Assembly: GCA_963169055.1 (NCBI GenBank)
Contig: CAUJFU010000048.1
Coordinates: 1 to 7,514 of the forward strand
From: Myxococcota bacterium
Lineage (GTDB): Bacteria > Myxococcota_C > UBA6777
Reading direction: 5' to 3'
DNA: 7,514 nt
In this document: piece by piece, positions 1-5,801 of the stretch
Position numbering within the stretch: the stretch's first letter is position 1
Layout: each line of letters starts with the position of its first letter
Position numbers and translations under genes: made by a program
The notes under the pieces: generated by a model
Seen by the model: the letters and a program-made list of their open reading frames with translations, nothing else
What the model was told of the DNA's origin: nothing
The model's database searches: none

Positions 1-3000
1 TGCCCAAGTTGATCGGGTTGGTCGGGGGATTGTCTCGCTGTGTGGTGTCGCCGTAGCCGAGCTGGCCGTACCCGTTCCACCCCCAACATTTGACGGTGTT
101 GTCATCCAAAAGCGCGCATGTGTGTTTTTCGCCCATCGCAAAAGACTTTGCGCTGCGCCCTGCACCCAAGTTGATCGGGCTGGTTTGGGCGGTGAAGCGG
201 GAGGTGACATCGCCGTTGCCGAGTTGCCCATTGTCGTTGACTCCCCAACATCTCAATCCATCCGCAAACAGAACGCAAGAGTACGAGAACCCCGCAGCCA
301 CCTGTAGAGGTTTGGGGGCGCAGCGGCCTACAGCACAAACTTGGGTGGTTTGGCAGGTGGTTTGGCAGGTTCCACAACGGCTGGTCTCCAAGGCGCTGAC
401 GCAGTTGTTTGTGCAGCGGATCTGCCCCATCGTGAGAGGATAAGAAGCGGGTAGTGGACGTGTTGGGGGGCTGCTGTACTCGGATTGAAATTTGCCGTTG
501 TTCCCCCAACATCGGAGTGTTCCATCGTCGAGAAACGCGCACGTAAATGTCTCTCCAGCAACAACGAACCTCGCGCTGCGGCCTGTACCCAAGCTGATCG
601 GATTCGCGTCGGGAACCTTGCGATCTGCATTGTCGCCGTAGCCGAGTTGGTATTTTTCGTCACTGCCCCAGCACTTGATGGAGCCGTCGTCCAAGATCGC
701 ACAAGTGTGGTTTTTGCCCGCTGTGACGGACTTTGCACTGCGGCCTGCTCCCAAGTTGATCGAGGTGGGCGGGGGGGTCGTTCGCTGCGTGACGCTGTTG
801 TCACCGAGTTGGCCGTAGGTGTTGATTCCCCAGCACTTGAGGGTGTTGTTGTCCAAGATCGCGCAGGTGTGGTTCAATCCCGCAGCGATGGACTTTACAC
901 TGCGTCCTGTTCCTAAGTTCTGGACGGTCGGAACGTAGCCGAAGCCAGTTCCCCAACAAGTGAGGTTGCCATCATCCAACAGCGCACAGGTGTAGCTTGC
1001 TCCCGCAGCGACGGACGTTGCACTGCGTCCTGTTCCCAAGTTGATCGGGTTGGCACTCGGTGCGTTGCGACTGTAGCTGCCGCTGTCGCCGAGTTGGTAT
1101 CCGTCGCCTGCCCCCCAACACTTGACGCTGCCGTCGTCCAAGATCGCGCAAGTATGAAAACTGCCTGTCGCGACAAACTTTGCGGTGCGGCCCGTTCCCA
1201 AGCTGATCGCTGCTGCATCGGGGGTGTTGCGGCTTGCGGTGTCGCCATAGCCAAGTTGGCCGTTGCTGTTGATTCCCCAGCAACGAAGGCTGCCGTCGGA
1301 AAATACCGCGCAGGTATGGCTGTCACCCGCAGCGACTTGAACGACATCCAGCCCCGAAGGGAGCGGGACGGCAGTGGGAGCGCAACTTGGGCATGACATC
1401 GCGATCCCGAGTTGGCCTTTGTCGTTTGCTCCCCAACAAGTCAAGGTGTTGCAATCTGTCACAGCGCAAGCGTGGTTGCTGCCCGCTGCGAGGATCGTGG
1501 GCATTTTGCATTGGCCTGCGTGGCAAACCGTCCAGCCCGTACAGGCATTTCCACAACCGCCGCAGTGAGCCATCGAGATCTGCGTGTCGGTGCAAACTCC
1601 GTTACAATCGATTTTTCCGACGGGGCAGGCGCATTGTTTGTTTTGGCAGGTTTTTCCGCCACTACAGGCATTGTTGCAGGCTCCGCAGTGCGCATCCGAA
1701 GTCAGTTCGATACATCCGTTTCCGCAATCGTCTTGGCCTGTTGGGCAAACACACCGACCTGACGCACAGGTTTTGGTGCCAGCACAGGCATTTCCGCAAC
1801 TTCCGCAATGTTGGTTGGAGGACGATGCGTCGACGCAGTCTCCATTACAAAAAGATAGCGTTCCGGAGCAAGCGCAACTCCCCCCAGTGCATGAACGCGG
1901 CGAAGTGCAGGGGCTGCTGCATGCACCGCAATGGGCGGCGGATGTTTGTGTATCGACGCAGCTATTCGTGCAAAAAGCCGTTCCTTGGGGGCATTGACAT
2001 GTACCGCCGTTGCAAATCTTCCCGTCTGTGCAGGCATTTCCGCAACTTCCGCAGTGGGTCACCGAGACCTGTGTATCGGTGCAAATTCCGCTACAATCGG
2101 TTTTTCCGACGGGGCAGGCGCATTGTTTGTTTTGGCAGGTTTTTCCGCCACTACAGGCATTGTTGCAGGCTCCGCAGTGCGCATCCGAAGTCAGTTCGAT
2201 ACATCCGTTTCCGCAATCGCCTTGGTCTGTTGGGCAAACACACTGACCCGACGCACAGATTTTGGTGCCAGCGCAGATTTGGCCGCATCCTCCGCAATGA
2301 TCTTTGTTGCTGGTGGTGTTCACGCAGCTATTCGCGCAAAAGGTCTCTCCTTGGGGGCATTGACATGTGCTGTTGCTGCAGATCTTTCCGCCTGTGCAGG
2401 CTTGCCCGCATCCTCCGCAATGATCTTTGTTTTCTTTGGTGTTGACGCAGCCGCCTTCACAAACCACCTGCTCGCTCGGGCAATTGAGCGCACACTTACC
2501 GTTGGAGCAGACTTCTTGAGCAGCGCAAGCCTTGTCACATCCGCCACAATGCGTTCCGCTCGATAACGTGTCTACACAAGTCCCGCCACACTCGGTTTTT
2601 TCGCTGGTGCATTTGCAAGCCCCTTCTTGGCAGGTCTTTTCGCCCGCACAGGCGTTGCCACAAGCCCCGCAATGGGCCTTGGAAGTCAACGCGATGCAAC
2701 CGCTGCCACAATCATCCTGCCCGCTGGTGCATTTGCAAGCTCCTTCTTGGCAGGTTTTTCCGCCCGCACAGGCATTTTCGCAGCTTCCGCAGTGGGCGTC
2801 GCTGGTTTTGGTGTCCACGCAACTGCCCGAGCAACGGGTTTGTCCGCTAGGGCAATCGCTTTTGCGACAAAAGCCATCCACACAAAACAAATCTTTCGGA
2901 CAATCCGCGTCTTTTGCACAAGCACAGCGGTCATCTGGGGCTCCGTTGCAATCGTTGTCCAAGCCGTCGCATCGCTCGAAGTTGGGGGCCTTTGCGCCGT

Positions 3001-4015
3001 CACAGATTCCCCATTTGCGATCGACGCACTTTTGTTTTCCGAGCGGACACTCGCCCACCGGTTTCTTTTCAGCGCCGAGAGAACATTCCTGTTCTTTGCC
3101 ATCTTCGCAAAGGCAGCCTTCGTCCACGGAGCCGTTGCAGTTGTTGTCGATCCCATCGCAAGATTCAGAGGTCGCAGGGATCGTCATACCATCACAAGCA
3201 CCCCACACGCCTTTTTGGCAGGTTTGAAATCCTGCTCGACAGATCCCTTGGCAGCGAAAGCGGACAATGCCTTGGGCATCCGTTTCGGCGGAACATCCGA
3301 CAGGATCGCTATAACAAGCCCGCTGTTGACCGTCTTGGCATGGCTGCGCAGGGCAATTCGGCACGTTGTCGTCGATCAATCCGTTGCAATCGTCGTCTTC
3401 GTTGTTGCAGATCTCCTTTTTGGGGATGTTTTCCCCGACACACGGGCCCCACGTGCTATCGTCTTGGCAGGTCTTGAGGCCGGAGCGACAAGGCCCAAGA
3501 TTCACGGTCTTGGTTTCAGCGGTGTAGCAAGGTGAGATCTGTTTGGGTGTGCAGAACGTGCTGCATTTGGTATCGCCAAAGTCCGCTAGCCCGTCGCAGT
3601 CATTGTCGAGACCGTCGAGGCAACGGGCTTTTGTGTTTTCTGCGAAATTGGGGCCGACTTCTTCGGCCTTGCAATCGCCCCAGACAAGCTCTTTGAGCGG
3701 GTCAGGCTGTGCTCTTTGTTGGCCCCATTCGCAAGCTCCGACTTTTTGCAACAGTTTGCAGGGGCGGATATCGCCCTTGCGTTGGGCAGGACTGCGCGTG
3801 GTCGAGATGCAAGTGCCGCTGATGCAATAGCCTTCGTATTTGAGGTTGCTGCAATCGCAGGGTTGGGTACACTTGAGGCCGCTGGTGTTGTACTCGCTGA
3901 CTTGGATATCGTTGGTACATTCAGCGCTTCCACCACCACACGCCATCTGTAGCCAAAGCAATAAGCTACACAAACCCACAAGATATCGAAGCCCCTTGAG
4001 CTGTCGTTCACGCAT
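1..4015 (-). CDS. Giant exported Cys-rich mosaic protein: MopE-type motifs, Stig1-like 8-Cys repeats, RCC1 repeats (C-terminus cut off by window)
   Basis: The frame reads without a stop from ATG at 4015 through 1338 codons to position 1, so the C-terminus lies outside. Visible parts in order: a hydrophobic export signal (residues 1-26); a Cys-containing region (33-130); four acidic CDGxDNDCNG-like motifs between residues 131 and 364; eleven tandem ~41-residue units with eight cysteines each (388-836); seven RCC1-like units (about 840-1197); one further Cys-rich module (1200-1233); and at least two more RCC1 units (1236-1338). The start is supported by GGAG seven bases upstream and by a basic N-terminus (MRERQLKGLR) before the hydrophobic stretch. 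RCC1 repeats form beta-propellers that usually mediate protein-protein contacts, and the MopE-type motif is a proposed metal site; no catalytic domain is visible. The product is probably a surface or secreted disulfide-rich adhesion or recognition protein. That role is inference. Relatives of this style may carry misleading automatic names. It is divergent from the metal-chaperone GTPase. Confidence 0.93.
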   Translation of the reverse strand, partial: MRERQLKGLRYLVGLCSLLLWLQMACGGGSAECTNDIQVSEYNTSGLKCTQPCDCSNLKYEGYCISGTCISTTRSPAQRKGDIRPCKLLQKVGACEWGQQRAQPDPLKELVWGDCKAEEVGPNFAENTKARCLDGLDNDCDGLADFGDTKCSTFCTPKQISPCYTAETKTVNLGPCRSGLKTCQDDSTWGPCVGENIPKKEICNNEDDDCNGLIDDNVPNCPAQPCQDGQQRACYSDPVGCSAETDAQGIVRFRCQGICRAGFQTCQKGVWGACDGMTIPATSESCDGIDNNCNGSVDEGCLCEDGKEQECSLGAEKKPVGECPLGKQKCVDRKWGICDGAKAPNFERCDGLDNDCNGAPDDRCACAKDADCPKDLFCVDGFCRKSDCPSGQTRCSGSCVDTKTSDAHCGSCENACAGGKTCQEGACKCTSGQDDCGSGCIALTSKAHCGACGNACAGEKTCQEGACKCTSEKTECGGTCVDTLSSGTHCGGCDKACAAQEVCSNGKCALNCPSEQVVCEGGCVNTKENKDHCGGCGQACTGGKICSNSTCQCPQGETFCANSCVNTTSNKDHCGGCGQICAGTKICASGQCVCPTDQGDCGNGCIELTSDAHCGACNNACSGGKTCQNKQCACPVGKTDCSGICTDTQVSVTHCGSCGNACTDGKICNGGTCQCPQGTAFCTNSCVDTQTSAAHCGACSSPCTSPRSCTGGSCACSGTLSFCNGDCVDASSSNQHCGSCGNACAGTKTCASGRCVCPTGQDDCGNGCIELTSDAHCGACNNACSGGKTCQNKQCACPVGKIDCNGVCTDTQISMAHCGGCGNACTGWTVCHAGQCKMPTILAAGSNHACAVTDCNTLTCWGANDKGQLGIAMSCPSCAPTAVPLPSGLDVVQVAAGDSHTCAVFSDGSLRCWGINSNGQLGYGDTASRNTPDAAAISLGTGRTAKFVATGSFHTCAILDDGSVKCWGAGDGYQLGDSGSYSRNAPSANPINLGTGRSATSVAAGASYTCALLDDGNLTCWGTGFGYVPTVQNLGTGRSVKSIAAGLNHTCAILDNNTLKCWGINTYGQLGDNSVTQRTTPPPTSINLGAGRSAKSVTAGKNHTCAILDDGSIKCWGSDEKYQLGYGDNADRKVPDANPISLGTGRSARFVVAGETFTCAFLDDGTLRCWGNNGKFQSEYSSPPTRPLPASYPLTMGQIRCTNNCVSALETSRCGTCQTTCQTTQVCAVGRCAPKPLQVAAGFSYSCVLFADGLRCWGVNDNGQLGNGDVTSRFTAQTSPINLGAGRSAKSFAMGEKHTCALLDDNTVKCWGWNGYGQLGYGDTTQRDNPPTNPINLG
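2..310 (-). repeat. Second RCC1-like repeat array, at least two units (continues beyond window)
   Basis: Units near residues 1240 (AAGFSYSCVLFADGLRCWG) and 1293 (AMGEKHTCALLDDNTVKCWG) are each followed by GQLGxGD and an INLG spacer. The frame is still open at position 1, so more units and the true C-terminus lie to the left. This is probably the start of a second propeller. Confidence 0.88.
317..418 (-). repeat. Isolated Cys-rich module between RCC1 arrays
   Basis: Residues 1200-1233 contain cysteines at 1201, 1205, 1214, 1217, 1221, 1227 and 1232, with the spacing of the eleven upstream units (CTNNCVSALETSRCGTCQTT). It lacks the first cysteine of the unit and has Arg in place of the conserved His before CG. 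It looks like a displaced or diverged twelfth copy that separates the seventh RCC1 unit from the next. Confidence 0.85.
419..1501 (-). repeat. First RCC1-like repeat array, seven units
   Basis: Seven units carry the signature AAGxxHTCAxLxDGxxxCWG. They are centred near residues 843, 895, 949, 1003, 1044, 1098 and 1152, with a usual period of 52-54 residues. Most continue with NxxGQLGxGD, a spacer and INLGTGRSAKSV before the next unit. Unit 4 (residues 1003-1030) is short and lacks GQLG, making the step to unit 5 only 41 residues. Seven units is the number in a complete RCC1 propeller. Each unit also carries two cysteines (HTCA and CWG), which are not part of classic eukaryotic RCC1 and are typical of bacterial exported versions. 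Confidence 0.9.
1612..1730 (-). repeat. Copy A of a 119-bp identical internal duplication (8-Cys units 10-11)
   Basis: All 119 bases match positions 2101-2219, at an offset of 489 bp, which is 163 codons or four repeat units. Similarity extends over about 1580-1783. In that 204-bp core I count ten differences, all transitions, of which three are synonymous. The segment encodes residues 762-801. Confidence 0.92.
2101..2219 (-). repeat. Copy B of the 119-bp identical internal duplication (8-Cys units 6-7)
   Basis: This is the partner of the copy at 1612-1730 and encodes residues 599-639. The extended similar core is about 2069-2272. The identity indicates recent segmental duplication or gene conversion inside the repeat array, without loss of frame. 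Confidence 0.92.
2924..3625 (-). repeat. Four MopE-type CDGxDNDCNG motifs with intervening Cys-rich linkers
   Basis: Motifs lie at residues 131-147 (LDGLDNDCDGLADFG), 203-221 (NNEDDDCNGLIDD), 286-301 (CDGIDNNCNGSVDEGC) and 349-364 (CDGLDNDCNGAPDDRC). The three linkers between them follow a recurring pattern in which a TCQ or KCV segment leads to a WG-x-C pair and then a P-x-x-E-x-C run into the next motif (for example CQDDSTWGPC, CQKGVWGAC, CVDRKWGIC). This matches the acidic putative metal-binding motif named after Methylococcus MopE (Pfam Cu-binding_MopE), common in exported myxobacterial proteins. The spaced Asp/Asn residues also resemble a calcium loop. Which metal, if any, is bound cannot be told from sequence. 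Confidence 0.85.
3938..4015 (-). other. N-terminal export signal, possible lipoprotein signal peptide
   Basis: Residues 1-26 have three basic residues near the N-terminus (R2, R4, K7; also R10), then a hydrophobic core (about residues 11-24, with LLLWL) and MAC followed by GGGS. Cys26 followed by glycines resembles the lipidated cysteine and flexible linker of bacterial lipoproteins. The lipobox is not canonical: position -3 is Gln (LQMAC) where Leu is expected. Export is well supported. Lipidation at Cys26 versus ordinary signal peptidase I cleavage is undecided. Confidence 0.7.
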
Positions 4016-4022
4016 GTTGTTT

Positions 4023-4026
4023 CTCC
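4023..4026 (-). promoter_or_regulatory. Ribosome binding site of the giant Cys-rich protein
   Basis: GGAG on the minus strand, followed by seven bases and then ATG at 4015. This spacing supports the chosen start. Confidence 0.7.
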
Positions 4027-4067
4027 GATTCTTCGAGATGTTTTTCTCTGATAAAGCGATAAAGACT

Positions 4068-4096
4068 TTCATAACTCAGAATAGATTTTCAATCAA
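4068..4096 (-). promoter_or_regulatory. Possible sigma-70-type promoter for the giant Cys-rich protein
   Basis: On the minus strand TTGATT (4091-4096) and TATGAA (4068-4073) are separated by 17 bases, each matching four of six consensus positions. A transcript starting near 4061 would have a leader of about 45 bases. The site lies in the most AT-rich part of the intergenic region, next to an 11-base dyad TTAATAATTAA (4100-4110) that could bind a regulator. It is a visual match only. Confidence 0.35.
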
Positions 4097-4282
4097 CCCT
4101 TAATAATTAAACTTATCGGATCAGAGACAACAGACTTTGGAAGGTACGGGTGGGGGGGTTGCGTAGAGCGGATGAGTTGTTTAGAAAGCAACGGCGCAGC
4201 GGTCGCTGTGGTGAGATGTTCGAACGATGCCAAATCGCGGGCTTTCCTGTGGGGAATGGGCTGTGGCGGATAGGATGGTGAG

Positions 4283-4316
4283 GCCCAAAACGCTCGATGT
4301 TCGGACGGGTTTGGGC
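4283..4316. repeat. Inverted repeat with 20-base loop in the divergent region
   Basis: GCCCAAA at 4283-4289 is exactly complementary to TTTGGGC at 4310-4316. The loop contains one of the two GATGTTCGRACG boxes. No U-tract follows on either strand, so it does not look like an intrinsic terminator. It may be an operator or a leader structure. Confidence 0.4.
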
Positions 4317-4380
4317 ATGGGTTTGAAAAAAAGGTGTGGGCTACGAAAGTAGCATAGAATTTGGAAAGCAGCGTGATATC

Positions 4381-4386
4381 GGGAGG
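4381..4386 (+). promoter_or_regulatory. Ribosome binding site that fixes the GTPase start
   Basis: GGGAGG is followed by six bases and then GTG at 4393. It is stronger and better placed than anything before the upstream in-frame GTG at 4336. It puts the P-loop at residues 11-18, as usual for CobW-family proteins. Confidence 0.75.
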
Positions 4387-4392
4387 TTTGTG

Positions 4393-5790
4393 GTGGGTAA
4401 GTTGTCGGTGACGGTGTTGTCGGGATTTTTGGGGGCAGGGAAAACGAGTGTATTGAATCACGTCTTGCGCGAGCGCGGTGAGATGCGTGTTGCGGTGATC
4501 GTGAACAAGCGCAGCGCTGCGGGTGTTCACGAGGTGTTGGCGCAGCGGGTAGAGGCTTCTCGTTCACCATCGGCGGAAGCGTGGGTGGAATTTTCGGACG
4601 GTTGTATTTGTTGCACACTTTGGGAAGATCTGCGCAAAGAGATCGAACGATTGGCGCGAGAGCAGCGCGTGGACCACCTGCTAATCGAGGCGATGGGCAG
4701 TGCAAGCCCGATCTCGATCGCGGAGATGTTTATGGAAGATATGGAGGGGCCGTCGCTTTCATCGGTGGCAAGGCTTGATGCGATGGTGACGGTCGTGGAT
4801 GCGCAGAACTTCCTGCGAGAGTACGAAGAAGCGGCATCGCTCGAAGAGCGCGGACTGATCGAGGACGAAGATGAAGAGGACGAAGGGACGGTGACGGATC
4901 TGCTGATCGAACAGGTCGAATTTGCGGACGTGTTGATCGTCAATCAGATCGATCGAGTCGAATCCATCAAGGCGCAACGACTGATGGCGATCTTGCGTGC
5001 ATTGAATCCAAGGGCGGATCTGTTGTCAGCGGTGCATGGGGCTGTTCCGTTGGAGCGGGTGCTGGGGACGGGGCGGTTCGATGCGGTTGAAACAAGCCAA
5101 TCTGCGGGGTGGATCAAAGCTTTGCAACACAACCATTCCCCAAGCAGCGAAACTACCGAATCGGCGGGCTTTGTGTACAGACGAAGCGTTCCTTTCGATG
5201 CGCAGCGGCTTTGGGGGCTGATCCACGACGAGAGCTTTTGGGAGGGCATCTTGCGCTCGAAAGGCGTGTTTTGGCTCGCCGCTGCACCTGACTTGATCTA
5301 CGAATGGGATCAAGCGGGAGGCTCCTGTCAACTCTTTCCCACAACGACATGGAGTGGAGAACACACCCACCACCACGATCACGAACACACCCACCATTCG
5401 GGATGTTCACACGACCACCACCACGAACACGCCCATCATTCGGGATGTTCACACGAACACGAACACGCCCATCATTCGGGATGTTCGCACCACCACGAAC
5501 ATACCCATCATTCGGGACGTTCACACGATCACGAACATACCCATGAACACGCCCATGAACACGGATGCGCGGGGTGTTCGTGTGAAGGCGCAGGAGGGTG
5601 TGAAGATGGAGAAGAGGAGGGGGCGATGGCGAAGGAGCGAGGCCAAGAACTCGTGTTTCTGGGGGTGGATTTGGATCGCGTGAGGATCGCGCAGCAGTTA
5701 GACGCTTGCTTGTTGTCTCAATCCGTGCAAGAGGCCGGAGAATCGGCTTGGTTGGATCTTCCGAATCCATTTCCTGTTCCCGAAGTATGA
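4393..5790 (+). CDS. COG0523/CobW-family GTPase, YciC/ZagA-like metallochaperone with His-rich tract
   Basis: This 465-residue protein starts at GTG. COG0523 proteins are cytoplasmic GTPases that deliver metal, often zinc, to target proteins. Visible: P-loop GFLGAGKT (11-18), metal-binding GCICCTL (Cys 71, 73, 74), ExxG-type IEAMG (98-102), an acidic loop (157-165), a CobW C-terminal domain (about 260-321, with LRSKGVFWLAA and WDQAGGS), a His-rich tract (323-390) and a terminal segment with ELVFLGVDLD and LDACLL (about 429-465). The terminal segment, from memory, is typical of YciC/ZagA-like zinc-linked members. Oddities: the guanine-specificity motif reads NQID instead of NKxD; the switch region reads VNKRSAAGVHE where relatives usually have VN(D/E) followed by an acidic residue; and the usual Thr of the ExxG motif is Met. 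GTPase activity may therefore be altered. An in-frame GTG at 4336 could add 19 residues but has a poor ribosome site. The specific metal is not determined. Confidence 0.92.
   Translation: MGKLSVTVLSGFLGAGKTSVLNHVLRERGEMRVAVIVNKRSAAGVHEVLAQRVEASRSPSAEAWVEFSDGCICCTLWEDLRKEIERLAREQRVDHLLIEAMGSASPISIAEMFMEDMEGPSLSSVARLDAMVTVVDAQNFLREYEEAASLEERGLIEDEDEEDEGTVTDLLIEQVEFADVLIVNQIDRVESIKAQRLMAILRALNPRADLLSAVHGAVPLERVLGTGRFDAVETSQSAGWIKALQHNHSPSSETTESAGFVYRRSVPFDAQRLWGLIHDESFWEGILRSKGVFWLAAAPDLIYEWDQAGGSCQLFPTTTWSGEHTHHHDHEHTHHSGCSHDHHHEHAHHSGCSHEHEHAHHSGCSHHHEHTHHSGRSHDHEHTHEHAHEHGCAGCSCEGAGGCEDGEEEGAMAKERGQELVFLGVDLDRVRIAQQLDACLLSQSVQEAGESAWLDLPNPFPVPEV
5359..5565 (+). repeat. His-rich tandem repeat encoding the metal-binding tract of the GTPase
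   Basis: The segment encodes 33 histidines in about 68 residues, built from HHSGCSHxHEHA-like units. The CATTCGGGA core recurs at 5395, 5437, 5473 and 5509, so the period is 42, 36 and 36 bp. Three units carry Cys in GCS and the fourth has Arg (GRS). A Cys cluster follows (CAGCSC). The tract lies between the CobW C-terminal domain and the conserved terminal segment. It is a likely metal store or buffer and a hotspot for length change. Confidence 0.9.
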
Positions 5791-5801
5791 GCATGGGTGG
5801 G

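Larger units (their letters stand above)
1508..2854 (-). repeat. Eleven tandem Stig1-like 8-cysteine repeats (~41 residues each)
   Basis: Units begin at residues 388, 429, 469, 512, 553, 594, 634, 675, 716, 757 and 797, the last ending at 836. The consensus is C-x6/7-C-x3-C-V-D-T-x5-HCG-x-C-x2-(A/P)C-x5-C-x4-C, giving eight cysteines per unit and 88 in all. In unit 1 they are C388, C395, C399, C409, C412, C416, C422 and C427. The core CVDT...HCGxCGNAC resembles the plant stigma-specific Stig1 pattern (CVDxxxDxxNCGxCG), with His replacing Asn before CG. The even cysteine number and regular spacing suggest a rod of small disulfide-bonded modules outside the cell. The conserved His beside cysteines could instead coordinate metal; sequence does not decide. 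Confidence 0.9.
4016..4392. other. Divergent intergenic region shared by the Cys-rich protein and the CobW-family GTPase
   Basis: This 377-bp stretch has no convincing gene. Open frames on the minus strand across it (roughly 4093-4705) overlap the conserved GTPase and lack protein-like features. Its left third is AT-rich and holds the promoter candidate for the left gene. The right part holds two copies of GATGTTCGRACG (4215-4226 and 4296-4307), an inverted repeat (4283-4289 with 4310-4316) and a small perfect hairpin (4340-4353). I see no convincing promoter for the GTPase and no recognisable Zur-type operator. Confidence 0.6.

Noticed and set aside
1387-3535. Long plus-strand open frames opposite the Cys-rich gene, e.g. 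1387-2445, 1931-2566, 2532-3227 and 2627-3535.
   Set aside because: They are antisense shadows of repeat DNA. The minus frame has regular 8-Cys and MopE motifs, and the plus frames only mirror its periodicity.
3586-4011. Minus-strand frame starting with ATG at 4011.
   Set aside because: It is a shifted reading of the same strand as the real gene. The frame from 4015 has the ribosome site, signal peptide and MopE motifs.
4218-4225. GTTCGAAC as a LexA operator.
   Set aside because: The usual LexA boxes have GAAC and GTTC half sites in the opposite order with a spacer, and neither neighbour is an SOS gene.
4323-4360. TTGAAA (4323-4328) and TAGAAT (4355-4360) as a promoter for the GTPase.
   Set aside because: The 26-base spacing is too long for a sigma-70 promoter.
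4093-4705. Minus-strand frames across the intergenic region and the start of the GTPase.
   Set aside because: They overlap the conserved P-loop region antisense, and their Pro/His/Ser-rich content resembles noise.
5359-5565. CRISPR-like array suggested by regular 36-bp spacing.
   Set aside because: The units are in-frame coding repeats with no unique spacers, inside a conserved gene.
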